Assembly (NCBI RefSeq): GCF_915069625.1 | Contig: NZ_CAJZFD010000033.1 | Span: 1-15,015 of the forward strand | Source of the DNA: an uncultured Veillonella sp. | GTDB taxonomy: Bacteria; Bacillota; Negativicutes; Veillonellales; Veillonellaceae | Direction: 5' to 3' | DNA: 15,015 nucleotides | Shown here: positions 1 through 7,051 of the stretch, in pieces | Position numbering within the stretch: position 1 is the stretch's first letter | Layout of the letters: each line of letters begins with the position of its first letter | Position numbers and translations under genes: made by a program | Notes under the pieces: model-generated | Seen by the model: only the letters and a program-made list of their open reading frames with translations | Databases searched by the model: none | What the model was told of the DNA's origin: nothing

Positions 1-9
1 TTTTTACCG

Positions 10-30
10 ACCCCCAGTTTAACTGGGGGT
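10..30 (+). terminator. Hairpin, possible terminator of an upstream gene
   Basis: A 10-bp perfect inverted repeat (ACCCCCAGTT / AACTGGGGGT) with a one-base centre is followed on the plus strand by TTTAGTC, a weak T tract. It fits the end of a plus-strand gene lying left of the window, but no coding sequence is visible here to confirm that. The minus-strand flank is A-rich, so it is not a good minus-strand terminator. Confidence 0.45.
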
Positions 31-56
31 TTAGTCATGCCTATTCGGCGTACAAG

Positions 57-99
57 AAAACACCTTCACAATCCACTAGTAGGATTATGAAGGTGTTTT
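57..99. terminator. Bidirectional rho-independent terminator downstream of modC
   Basis: The 12-bp arms AAAACACCTTCA (57-68) and TGAAGGTGTTTT (88-99) are perfect complements. An inner AATCC/GGATT pairing extends the stem. The plus strand continues TTTTTTATTATC and the minus strand runs TTTTCTTG, so it can stop transcription from both sides. It lies 22 bases past the modC stop codon and should end the modBC transcript. Confidence 0.8.
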
Positions 100-120
100 T
101 TATTATCTTAAATTTTACAG

Positions 121-750
121 TTATTCAGATATCGTAATGAGCCCGTTTTCACAGGTCCAATGTCTATCCCCTACAGCTTCTACTTCGCTTTCATCATGTG
201 TCACCCATACGCAAGGTACATCCCATTCTCGAATGATGGAAACGAGGTCTTCACGCACTTGTTTTCGTAAGTTCCAATCAAGTGCAGATAAAGGCTCATC
301 AAGGAGCAGAATAGTCGGTTTTGAGTAGAGCGCACGGCCTAGTGCAACCCGCTGTTGCTCACCACCAGATAAGCTACCAGCCTTGGTATTACGATATTTC
401 TCCAAACCCAAACGTTGTAACAATGTATCACACATGTCAGGGGTGCCTCGTTTGCTATAGGTAATATTATGTTCTACAGACAAATGAGGAAATACAATAT
501 TGCCTTGCGGCATATAGCCTACTTGCCGTTTTTGAGCAGGCACCCATATCTTTTTACCTCGATCAACCCACGTCGTATCATCATATTGAATACTACCAGT
601 GGTTGGTTTTACGAGCCCTGCAATACATTTGATAAAGGTACTTTTACCACTACCAGATTGACCAGTCAGAACAGTAATTCCAGAAGGAAGCACCCCATCA
701 GCTTTCACAGTCACAGAAGGTCTAGCTACAGTAAAGGAAAATGTAATCAT
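121..750 (-). CDS. modC: Molybdate ABC transporter ATPase (ModC), short form
   Basis: This is the cytoplasmic ATPase that powers molybdate import through ModB. All nucleotide-binding motifs are present in the 209 residues: Walker A GQSGSGKST (30-38), Q-loop Gln82, signature LSGGEQQ (127-133), Walker B ILLLDEP (147-153), D-loop SALD and the switch His185. The start is set by AGGAGGTTCT directly upstream (751-760); the modB stop codon (759-761) lies inside this SD site, so the two genes are translationally coupled. Typical ModC proteins are about 350 residues and carry a C-terminal oxyanion-binding Mop/TOBE domain; this one ends just after the ATPase core. The molybdate assignment rests on the adjacent modA and modB, because the ATPase alone could serve another importer. 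Confidence 0.88.
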   Translation of the reverse strand: MITFSFTVARPSVTVKADGVLPSGITVLTGQSGSGKSTFIKCIAGLVKPTTGSIQYDDTTWVDRGKKIWVPAQKRQVGYMPQGNIVFPHLSVEHNITYSKRGTPDMCDTLLQRLGLEKYRNTKAGSLSGGEQQRVALGRALYSKPTILLLDEPLSALDWNLRKQVREDLVSIIREWDVPCVWVTHDESEVEAVGDRHWTCENGLITISE

Positions 751-758
751 AGAACCTC

Positions 759-1427
759 CTAGTTATTCTCTGTATGGCGGAACAAGGACCCCTTCGTAAT
801 GAGGTGAATGCCGCTCAACAATGCCAATGTAAGTACACAAATATATACAACAAGCTCAAAGGCATCCATGTACTGCCCTGCCTCTACGTAGGAGTAAATA
901 GCTAACGGCATAGTACGGGTTACCTTCGGAATATTACCAGCGATTAAGATGGTAGCACCAAATTCCCCCATGGCACGGCAGAACGCCAAGATGCTACCTG
1001 TTAAAATACCTTTCCACGCAAGAGGCACAGATATGGTAAAGAATATACGCAATTCTGAAGCGCCCAATGTACGCGCTACATCCTCCATATTATGATCGAC
1101 GGACTGCAAGGCAGAGCGCACTGTTTGATAAAATAGGGGGAATGCAATGACTGAAGATGCAACGACTGCACCAGAAGCGGCAAAAACTACACTCATACCG
1201 TGAGCTTCGAGCCACGCACCAAAAGCATATCCTGGAGTAAACACCATGAGAAGTGCAAAACCAACAACCACTGGTGGCAACACAAGGGGCAATGTAATTA
1301 GGGCATCTAAAATAGCCATACCGCCCCACTTACAACGATTCATCCAATAACAAGCACCTAAGCCTATAACAATAACGATGATAAGAGCAATGCTCGCCAC
1401 CCATAAGGATAGCCAAAATGGACTCAT
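759..1427 (-). CDS. modB: Molybdate ABC transporter permease (ModB)
   Basis: This inner-membrane permease forms the channel that receives molybdate from ModA. The 222-residue protein is strongly hydrophobic, with about five membrane segments. Its EAA loop (EDVARTLGASELRIFF) couples to the ATPase and is followed by the ModB-typical stretch GEFGATILIAGN. A longer reading from a TTG codon at 1448 is possible, but ATG at 1427 is preferred because AAAGGGGG sits about 8 bases upstream of it, while the TTG has no SD site. The gene is separated from modA by a terminator hairpin and about 180 bases, and is tightly coupled to modC downstream. Confidence 0.9.
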   Translation of the reverse strand: MSPFWLSLWVASIALIIVIVIGLGACYWMNRCKWGGMAILDALITLPLVLPPVVVGFALLMVFTPGYAFGAWLEAHGMSVVFAASGAVVASSVIAFPLFYQTVRSALQSVDHNMEDVARTLGASELRIFFTISVPLAWKGILTGSILAFCRAMGEFGATILIAGNIPKVTRTMPLAIYSYVEAGQYMDAFELVVYICVLTLALLSGIHLITKGSLFRHTENN

Positions 1428-1508
1428 GACACGCCCCCTTTCTATCAATAAGACTAAAATCAGTAATAATAAAAATACATCTAGTTTTAAAATGATTTAC
1501 TTATTTGC

Positions 1509-1538
1509 ATCATATAGCATATGAAAATGTATGTCTAA
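1509..1538 (-). promoter_or_regulatory. Candidate modBC promoter
   Basis: On the minus strand TTAGAC (1533-1538) and TATGAT (1509-1514) are separated by 18 bases, upstream of modB and downstream of the modA terminator. The match to a housekeeping sigma promoter is fair. Its position would explain how modBC is transcribed past that terminator. It is a sequence match only. Confidence 0.4.
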
Positions 1539-1573
1539 CATATTCATAATAATATCTATATTGTATCATAAGA

Positions 1574-1600
1574 AAACGCTAGCCCTGAAAGCTAGCGTTT
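1574..1600 (-). terminator. Rho-independent terminator after modA
   Basis: A perfect 10-bp stem, AAACGCTAGC (1574-1583) with GCTAGCGTTT (1591-1600), has a 7-base loop and is followed on the minus strand by a TTTTCTTATG tract. It starts just below the modA stop codon and should end or thin out transcription before modBC. Confidence 0.8.
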
Positions 1601-1605
1601 AACTC

Positions 1606-2394
1606 TTATTTAGAAGGAGAGAAACCGTATTTTTCTAATACTTTTTGGCCTTCTGGGCTCATTACATATTGGTAAAAGTCTTTTGCCAATGCGTTGTCAT
1701 ATTTTTTAATGATACCGATTGGATAGATGACTGGATCATGGGAATCAGCCGGTGTTACAGCAGAAATTTGAACCGCATCACCTGCAGCAATAGCATCTGT
1801 TTTATAGATAAAGCCAGCATCACCAGCACCTTGGCTAATGGATGCTGTTACAGCTTTTACGTCTTTAGCATATACTACATTTGGTTCAACTTGTTCCCAA
1901 ACACCTAATTTTGTTAATACTTGTTTACCATAATTACCAGCTGGCACTGTTTCAGGATTACCTAAAACGATACGTTTAACAGAAGCAATTTGATTTAATT
2001 CAATTTTAGGTTGGCCTTTTGGAACTACAAGAACTAATTCATTAGTTACAAATGGTTTAACATCTGTTACAAGGTCTTTGTCTTGCAACATTTTCATATT
2101 CTTTTCGTCAGCAGAGATGAATAAGCTAGCTGGTGCGCCTTGTTCAATTTGTTGGCGCAATGTGCCAGAACCAGCAAAGTTAATAGCAATTTGGTCGTCT
2201 GATAAGTTATGACTCTTTTTGTAGGACTCTGCCAATTCAGTAAGAGCACCTTTCAAGCTCGCTGCCGCTTGTACAGTAATCTTTTCAGATGTGCTTGGTT
2301 TAGCAGAATCTGCTGCTTTGTTTGTGTCACTACCACACCCCACTAACAAGGCCAGCATGAAAACGCTCATTAATACTAATAGAATTCGTTTCAT
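1606..2394 (-). CDS. modA: Molybdate-binding lipoprotein (ModA)
   Basis: This substrate-binding protein captures molybdate outside the membrane and delivers it to ModB. The 262-residue protein begins with a lipoprotein signal: a Lys-Arg start, a hydrophobic stretch and LLVGC, with the lipidated Cys at residue 19. The mature part has the ModA hallmarks, with VQAAASLKGAL near its start, then NFAGSGTLRQQIEQGAPASLF, and later NPETVPAGNYGKQVL. ATG at 2394 is chosen because AGGAGG lies at 2399-2404. The frame is open to a GTG at 2427, but that would put extra residues before a normal lipoprotein signal. Molybdate rather than tungstate is inferred from the ModA-type motifs. Confidence 0.92.
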   Translation of the reverse strand: MKRILLVLMSVFMLALLVGCGSDTNKAADSAKPSTSEKITVQAAASLKGALTELAESYKKSHNLSDDQIAINFAGSGTLRQQIEQGAPASLFISADEKNMKMLQDKDLVTDVKPFVTNELVLVVPKGQPKIELNQIASVKRIVLGNPETVPAGNYGKQVLTKLGVWEQVEPNVVYAKDVKAVTASISQGAGDAGFIYKTDAIAAGDAVQISAVTPADSHDPVIYPIGIIKKYDNALAKDFYQYVMSPEGQKVLEKYGFSPSK

Positions 2395-2435
2395 AATTCC
2401 TCCTGTGCATCCCTTTGGACTCCACACTGTGAAAG

Positions 2436-2501
2436 CTATGGTTACTCACCGTAGAGACACGTTCAAAGAACAAACTAAATATACAATATATTCACATTAT
2501 A
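2436..2501 (-). promoter_or_regulatory. modA promoter region and leader hairpin
   Basis: A perfect minus-strand TATAAT (-10) lies at 2496-2501, with no convincing -35 element. Transcription from it would give a leader of about 90 bases before the modA start. The leader contains a 7-bp hairpin with one mismatch (2436-2442 with 2448-2454). I could not match the leader to the molybdenum cofactor riboswitch. Confidence 0.4.
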
Positions 2502-2679
2502 CTATATATTTGTTAATTAATATGTATGTAAAAACTCACATTTTGCATATATATTTCTGATGAATACCATAAGAAATCATAATGGATAAAACTTTTAAGC
2601 CCCGAACAATACATACTATGGTATGATAATACTATACATTAAATCCATACTAAATTAATAAGAAACTCTAGGTGAGATA

Positions 2680-3669
2680 ATGAATATATTCGAGCTAATA
2701 GGACATATATTTATGAACTCTATGATTCCTATTTTTATACTGATAGGCGTAGGGTTTATATTGGATAGAAAATTTAAACTAGATTTATATACGCTGAGTA
2801 AACTAAACTTCTACATATTATTGCCTACCTTTGTATTTAGGGCTATGTATGAAGCTAAATTTACATCAGGTACGTTAGAAATCGTATTTTGTGCACTAGT
2901 TGTACTCATACTGAACTCTATACTTTCAGGTGTAGTCGGCAAAATACAAGGTTATGATGTCGCAAAAATCGCCACATTAAAGAACTGCGTTATGTTTAAC
3001 AATGTAGGCAATATGGGCATCGCCCTTGCCATCTTTGTATTTACCAATGTGCCTTACGTCATCGATGGCGCAACCCCCTATGCTGATTTAGGTCTTGTCA
3101 GCGTCGTATCCATTATGATTATACAGACCATTACAAGTAATACCTATGGTTTCTACCAAGCTGGTGCTGGGCGTTTGAGCACAAAGGATGCGTTAAGCGT
3201 AGTCTTCCATATGCCTATGGTATATGCTATACCGCTTGCATTACTTTGCCAGCTCTTACCATTTGATTTACACGGTCTATTCTTCTTTGCCCCTCTTAAA
3301 ATCTTTGCTAATGCCTTTGTAGGCGTTGCTATGATCGCTTTAGGTGTGCAGATTAACAGAACGCCATTAAACTTCTTTAAGGCGGATGTTATGCTCGCTA
3401 CATCCTTACGTCTCGTCGTAAGTCCTCTCATTGCTGCAGTTATTACTATATTATTTATAATGTTCTATGGTCCTATGCACCCGATTGCAGCGCAAACGAT
3501 TGTCATCACCTATAGCGTACCAACAGCCATCAATATGGCCCTTATTGCTATCGAGATGAAAAACAATCCAGAATACGCTACGCAAATTGTAATGGGTACA
3601 ACCATACTATCAGCAGTAACTATGCCACTATTTATTACGATAGCCTATTACCTCTTCCCTTTATATTAA
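2680..3669 (+). CDS. AEC (auxin efflux carrier) family transporter
   Basis: This is a predicted inner-membrane secondary transporter of 329 residues with about ten hydrophobic segments in two halves separated near residues 160-170. Family signs are the Asn/Gly-rich broken-helix motif NNVGNMGIA in the N-terminal half and VPTAINMALIA in the C-terminal half, both in positions expected for the bile/arsenite/riboflavin-transporter-like fold. Bacterial members often export or exchange organic acids such as malate, but the substrate here cannot be read from sequence. The ATG follows AGGTGAG at 2670-2676, a moderate SD site. The gene stands alone, divergent from modA and convergent with the ArsR gene, with which it shares a terminator. 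Confidence 0.88.
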   Translation: MNIFELIGHIFMNSMIPIFILIGVGFILDRKFKLDLYTLSKLNFYILLPTFVFRAMYEAKFTSGTLEIVFCALVVLILNSILSGVVGKIQGYDVAKIATLKNCVMFNNVGNMGIALAIFVFTNVPYVIDGATPYADLGLVSVVSIMIIQTITSNTYGFYQAGAGRLSTKDALSVVFHMPMVYAIPLALLCQLLPFDLHGLFFFAPLKIFANAFVGVAMIALGVQINRTPLNFFKADVMLATSLRLVVSPLIAAVITILFIMFYGPMHPIAAQTIVITYSVPTAINMALIAIEMKNNPEYATQIVMGTTILSAVTMPLFITIAYYLFPLY

Positions 3670-3687
3670 TACTAGTATACCTATACA

Positions 3688-3715
3688 AAAAGGAGCCGTA
3701 TAAACGGCTCCTTTT
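3688..3715. terminator. Bidirectional terminator between the AEC gene and the ArsR gene
   Basis: A perfect 12-bp stem, AAAAGGAGCCGT (3688-3699) with ACGGCTCCTTTT (3704-3715), encloses a 4-base loop. T-rich tracts follow on both strands (TTTTCTTAT on plus, TTTTTGTATAG on minus). It ends the plus-strand AEC gene and probably the minus-strand ArsR transcript. Confidence 0.85.
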
Positions 3716-3818
3716 CTTATATTTTAACTTTATATATCTTTAGAGGATATATATATCATGAGTACTTTTGTATATCCCCAATCAAGTTAGACAAATAGTA
3801 TGCAATACGGCTATATGA

Positions 3819-4109
3819 CTATTGATGAGATACGTGTTCCATACCCATTCTTACGAGACCTTCTACGTGATCATCGTTTAGAGAGTAGTATGCAGTTTTA
3901 CCTTCCTTGCGATAGGTCACAAGTCTTGCTTGACGGAGTACACGCAATTGGTGAGAAATAGCAGATTGTCCCATCCCCATTGTTTCTGCAATGTGATTTA
4001 CACACATTTCGTTTTCTAATAATAATTCTACTATTTTAAGGCGTGTAGGGTCACCCAGGATTTTAAACAGTTCTGCTAGCTTTAGCAATGATTCTTGTTT
4101 GTCGCTCAT
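3819..4109 (-). CDS. ArsR/SmtB-family metal-sensing repressor, CzrA-like
   Basis: This is a small winged-helix DNA-binding repressor that should leave DNA when it binds metal. In the 96-residue form the recognition helix region reads GQSAISHQLRVLRQARLV and the wing is YRKEGKTAYYSL. The C-terminal helix carries Asp79, His81, His92 and His95 with the spacing of the four zinc/cobalt ligands of Staphylococcus CzrA (Asp84, His86, His97, His100). The alpha-3 arsenic/cadmium site is degraded, with only one Cys (EMCVNHIA). ATG at 4109 is chosen because GGGGGA lies just before it; in-frame ATGs at 4121 and 4133 have no SD site. No metal transporter is next to it, so its targets are probably elsewhere, plus itself. 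Confidence 0.85.
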   Translation of the reverse strand: MSDKQESLLKLAELFKILGDPTRLKIVELLLENEMCVNHIAETMGMGQSAISHQLRVLRQARLVTYRKEGKTAYYSLNDDHVEGLVRMGMEHVSHQ

Positions 4110-4177
4110 ATAGTCCCCCATTTTATAAACCATTATCTATGTTTATTTATTGTTCTCATGTAACTTAATTTCGTTCT

Positions 4178-4210
4178 TATTTGTAAACCTAAATGGCATA
4201 CATACAAATA
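4178..4210. repeat. Inverted repeat in the arsR leader, candidate operator
   Basis: TATTTGT (4178-4184) and ACAAATA (4204-4210) form a perfect 7-bp inverted repeat with 19 bases between, lying at and just downstream of the arsR -10 element. The place suits an autoregulatory operator. The AT-rich content means it could be chance. Confidence 0.3.
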
Positions 4211-4218
4211 TTATATCA
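4210..4218 (-). promoter_or_regulatory. Extended -10 promoter of the ArsR gene
   Basis: The minus strand reads TGATATAAT, a perfect extended -10 (TGnTATAAT), about 100 bases upstream of the chosen arsR start. No good -35 is visible, which extended -10 promoters can tolerate; the -35 position would overlap the uspA terminator. Confidence 0.5.
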
Positions 4219-4231
4219 TTTTTACGCTATA

Positions 4232-4265
4232 AAAAAGAGACTTTGTTACAACAAAGTCTCTTTTT
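4232..4265 (-). terminator. Terminator after the universal stress protein gene
   Basis: AAAAAGAGACTTTGTT (4232-4247) and AACAAAGTCTCTTTTT (4250-4265) are perfect complements. The minus strand ends in six Ts then ATAG. It sits 25 bases past the stop codon of the stress protein gene and separates it from arsR. The T-rich plus-strand side would also work. Confidence 0.85.
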
Positions 4266-4290
4266 GTATCATATCTGTACAGGATATGAA

Positions 4291-4737
4291 TTATTTAATG
4301 ATCAATACAGGGCAAGTGGAGTGACTAGTTACATAGCTACTTACGCTACCCATGAATAAGCCTTTCAATGGGCCAAGGCCACGGCTACCCATTACGATAA
4401 GGTCAGCATTATATTTTTTAGCTACTGCTAATAATGCAGGACCAGGGGAACCAACTTCGAATACGCTTTTAACTTTTACGCCTGTAGGAATTTCTTTTAC
4501 TACATCGTTAAGAATTTCTTTACCAGTTTCTTCCATATCTTCTGCAATTTGTTCAGATACGTAACCACCGGAAATTGGTGTTTGATCGAAATTGGAAATA
4601 GCAGACACGATATTTGCAACGTGAACAATAATCAATTCAGCATGGTTGCGGTCCGCTACAGCGAGAGCATGTTCCAACGCACGTTTAGCATTTTCAGAAC
4701 CATCAGTAGGTACGACAATAGTTTTGTAGGTAACCAT
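4291..4737 (-). CDS. Universal stress protein, UspA family, ATP-binding type
   Basis: This is a cytoplasmic single-domain universal stress protein of 148 residues, the usual length. It opens with the family start YKTIVVPTDGSENAKRALEHA and ends in the strand CPVLIIK. The nucleotide loop is complete: VMGSRG followed by GS fits G-2x-G-9x-G-S (Gly117, Gly120, Gly130, Ser131), so it should bind ATP. AGGAGGGG (about 4742-4749) is a strong SD site before ATG at 4737. The exact cellular role of such proteins is usually unknown; survival under stress or growth arrest is typical. It is transcribed alone, with its own terminator. Confidence 0.93.
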   Translation of the reverse strand: MVTYKTIVVPTDGSENAKRALEHALAVADRNHAELIIVHVANIVSAISNFDQTPISGGYVSEQIAEDMEETGKEILNDVVKEIPTGVKVKSVFEVGSPGPALLAVAKKYNADLIVMGSRGLGPLKGLFMGSVSSYVTSHSTCPVLIIK

Positions 4738-4757
4738 AATAACCCCTCCTATTTCTA

Positions 4758-4786
4758 ATCCCTCAAAGGGGATATGATCAAAGATC
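4758..4786 (-). other. Small hairpins in the leader of the stress protein gene
   Basis: Two short inverted repeats lie between the -10 element and the SD site: ATCCC/GGGAT (4758-4762 with 4769-4773) and GATC-AAA-GATC (4776-4786). They could fold in the leader mRNA. No known riboregulator is recognised. Confidence 0.25.
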
Positions 4787-4800
4787 GTTTAGCCTATAGT

Positions 4801-4806
4801 ATTATA
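4801..4806 (-). promoter_or_regulatory. Candidate -10 element for the stress protein gene
   Basis: A perfect minus-strand TATAAT lies about 65 bases upstream of the stress protein ATG. No strong -35 is present. A second candidate further upstream, an extended -10 (TGCTATAAT, 4854-4862), would start a transcript that begins with the hairpin at 4824-4848. Confidence 0.4.
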
Positions 4807-4823
4807 TTCTAGACCATCAAGGA

Positions 4824-4848
4824 AAACTCCTCTTTTTCTAGAGGATTT
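4824..4848 (-). terminator. Probable terminator of the amino acid transporter operon
   Basis: AGAGGATTT pairs with AAACTCCTCT through a stem of about nine pairs with one bulge and a 6-base loop, followed on the minus strand by TTTTCC. It is the only hairpin between the exported-protein gene (stop at 4907) and the stress protein gene. It is weaker than the other terminators in the window. Confidence 0.5.
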
Positions 4849-4906
4849 CTTTTATTATAGCACAAATTATACAGATTTATACAAATAAAAGAATATTATG
4901 TGTATA

Positions 4907-6178
4907 TTATAAAACTTGTGATGATTGGTTAGTATTCAATGTAGTAGTCAATTTGAATCCATCCAGCACATCGATGAGCTCCGGTGTGCTAAGGCTAGTT
5001 CCTGCTGGGCCAATCATACGAGCCACGGCTACATTGCCTTCATTACCTAAGATAATAGTAGCGGCAAAGGATACTGGTGCAGCTGCAGATGTATCAGCCG
5101 TATTAGGATTCTTCATATGACCTGCCAAGTAGAACATTACATTACCATCGATAATATGTGTTTCATAACGAGTAATGGTTGCCTTATTCACCTCAACCAA
5201 TTGTTTAAGGTAATAATCACCTAGCATTTGTTTGCCCATCATTGTAGGCATGCCTGTGCTAACCGCTTGTACGGGGATTGTAAAGGATTCAATATCAAGG
5301 CGCACATTATGCTTAGCGAAAGCAATTTTACCCTTTTCATTTAGACGGGTAAAACCTTTTGGATAGGCAAATTTAATACCTTCAGCTACGCTGATATCAC
5401 TTGTGCCAGAGATAAACTGCTTAACACCTTTGATTGTACTAGAACCAGACTTATTTAGTAATTCAAAGGATGGAATTGTATGTTCCATCAAGCCTTGTTC
5501 CATAAATTCCCCTTGAATAGGAGCATAGGTGCTCGCCAAATTGTAGCGATGCGTTGGATCCTTATCCATGATGAATTCTGCTTCAAATACGGATTGAACA
5601 GGCTCTGTAGATGTCATTTCAGCATACGACTTTGGTGTCGTCTTATCCCAACGTGCTGATATAGCCCCTTTCTTGTTAAAGAAGCCCCCAACGATATCGT
5701 TATTTTCAAAGACATTACTATGCTGACGCCAGATGCTCAAGTACTCTTCATCAGACATGCCCTTGATTGGCACACCATACCAAGTCGTATTCCATTCCTT
5801 TTGAGATACCCCGTCTTGCGGTGTATTATTGCGTTTTGTGAAAGACACAGTATAGGAATCATCTTGTGCTGGACCTGCTAGGTTGAAAGAATAGCCTTGA
5901 ATATGCTCACTTTCACTACGCACATCCATATCTAGCTTAACACCATCGGCTACACGCCATGGAATCGTAAAGGTATAGCCATTTTTATAGTCCTTAACTA
6001 CTGTGTTCATCGTAGTCGCATACGATTTATACTGATCTGGCAAAATAGAGGCAGAGTCTTTTTGGGAATCTACGATTGCCATCGGAGTTCCAGGTGTGCC
6101 TTGCAAGCCTTCTGCCATAATAGAGGTCGTGCTCATAGCCATGACAGCTAACGTAGCAGCAATAAAACGTAACTTCAT
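4907..6178 (-). CDS. Exported protein of unknown function, coupled to the amino acid transporter
   Basis: I do not recognise this 423-residue protein. It has a clear signal peptide (MKLRF, then a hydrophobic core, with cleavage likely after MA at residue 22) and no lipobox Cys, so it should be released or held in the envelope. After a short linker the rest seems to be two similar alpha/beta halves, about residues 55-245 and 260-412. Each begins with a hydrophobic strand and Pro turn (YTFTIPWRV, IKFAYPKGF) and ends with a short helix and FEL/FKL. This recalls PsbP-like (DUF1795-type) duplications but is only inference. AGGAGG overlaps the stop codon of the upstream ATPase gene, 8 bases away, so it is translated with the transporter. 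Confidence 0.8.
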   Translation of the reverse strand: MKLRFIAATLAVMAMSTTSIMAEGLQGTPGTPMAIVDSQKDSASILPDQYKSYATTMNTVVKDYKNGYTFTIPWRVADGVKLDMDVRSESEHIQGYSFNLAGPAQDDSYTVSFTKRNNTPQDGVSQKEWNTTWYGVPIKGMSDEEYLSIWRQHSNVFENNDIVGGFFNKKGAISARWDKTTPKSYAEMTSTEPVQSVFEAEFIMDKDPTHRYNLASTYAPIQGEFMEQGLMEHTIPSFELLNKSGSSTIKGVKQFISGTSDISVAEGIKFAYPKGFTRLNEKGKIAFAKHNVRLDIESFTIPVQAVSTGMPTMMGKQMLGDYYLKQLVEVNKATITRYETHIIDGNVMFYLAGHMKNPNTADTSAAAPVSFAATIILGNEGNVAVARMIGPAGTSLSTPELIDVLDGFKLTTTLNTNQSSQVL

Positions 6179-6186
6179 AAGACCTC

Positions 6187-6945
6187 CTATAACATGTTCT
6201 CCAAGAACGCTTTCGTTCTATCGTTCTGTGGATTGTTGAAAATTTGTTCTGGTGTACCTTTCTCTTGGATAACACCATCCGCCATAAAGATGACACGATC
6301 AGATACTTCACGAGCAAAGTTCATTTCATGAGTTACGATAATCATCGTCATATGATCATCAGCCAACTGTTTAATCGTCTTTAAAACCTCACCTGTTAAC
6401 TCTGGATCAAGAGCTGATGTAGGTTCATCAAAGAGCATAATTTCTGGATTCATAGCCAATGCACGAGCGATAGCCACACGTTGTTGTTGGCCCCCAGATA
6501 AACGGGATGGATACATATCTCGCTTTTCCCATAGACCAACTTTATTGAGTAATCGCTCTGCAATCGGTAAAATCTCATCATCTTTCATTCCTTTTACCAT
6601 ACGCGGTGCAATCATAATATTATCGAGCACTGTCATATGAGGAAATAAATTGAAAGATTGGAACACCATGCCCATGCGTAATAGCAAGTCATGTTGTGTT
6701 TCTTGGCTTGCATAGTTTACAGTGCCATTAGCATCTGTGCTAGCAAGAACAGTACCATCTACAGTAATAGAACCACCATCAATAGTCTCTAATTGACCTA
6801 AGCAGCGCAAGAATGTAGATTTACCAGAGCCAGATGGGCCGATAATAGAAACGATTTCCCCTCTATCCATTTTGAGCGATACATCGCGCAATACAGTTTG
6901 ATTGTTAAAGCGTTTTTCAATACGCTCCATATTTACAAATGTCAT
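6187..6945 (-). CDS. Polar amino acid ABC transporter ATPase (GlnQ/ArtP-like)
   Basis: This cytoplasmic ATPase drives amino acid import with the permease at 7052-7708. In its 252 residues: Walker [10 protein letters not shown] (36-44), Q-loop Gln96 in [17 protein letters not shown], signature LSGGQQQ (149-155), Walker B IMLFDEP (169-175), SALD and the switch His206 in [18 protein letters not shown] and [17 protein letters not shown] are typical of the polar amino acid family. Residues 66-88 form a slightly longer loop than in GlnQ. The start follows AGAGGTA. The gene lies 106 bases below the permease, and its stop overlaps the SD site of the exported-protein gene. Confidence 0.93.
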   Translation of the reverse strand: MTFVNMERIEKRFNNQTVLRDVSLKMDRGEIVSIIGPSGSGKSTFLRCLGQLETIDGGSITVDGTVLASTDANGTVNYASQETQHDLLLRMGMVFQSFNLFPHMTVLDNIMIAPRMVKGMKDDEILPIAERLLNKVGLWEKRDMYPSRLSGGQQQRVAIARALAMNPEIMLFDEPTSALDPELTGEVLKTIKQLADDHMTMIIVTHEMNFAREVSDRVIFMADGVIQEKGTPEQIFNNPQNDRTKAFLENML

Positions 6946-6992
6946 AAGTACCTCTTACATCGTCGTATAAATAAATAGCTGTAATTTCAAAC

Positions 6993-7004
6993 GGGCTATA
7001 GCCC
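6993..7004 (-). repeat. Palindrome between permease and ATPase genes
   Basis: GGGCTATAGCCC is a perfect 12-base palindrome in the 106-base gap inside the operon, flanked by AAA/TTT that adds weak pairing. No T run follows on the minus strand, so it is more likely an mRNA processing or stability hairpin, or a protein site, than a terminator. Confidence 0.4.
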
Positions 7005-7051
7005 TTTAAAGCAACTAAGTCCATATCTACGACACACTACTACAGAATAGA

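Noticed and set aside
469-762. Plus-strand open frame opposite modC/modB
   Set aside because: It lies antisense to well-supported genes and shows no domain or SD site.
2395-2427. GTG start of modA
   Set aside because: It would put 11 residues before a normal lipoprotein signal and would place the AGGAGG inside the coding region.
2404-2500. Molybdenum cofactor riboswitch in the modA leader
   Set aside because: The leader is only about 90 bases and I could match just one small imperfect hairpin, with no conserved blocks I could identify.
3731-3757. TATATATC/GATATATA hairpin as a separate regulatory element
   Set aside because: It is low-complexity AT alternation next to a clear terminator, so chance is the simpler explanation.
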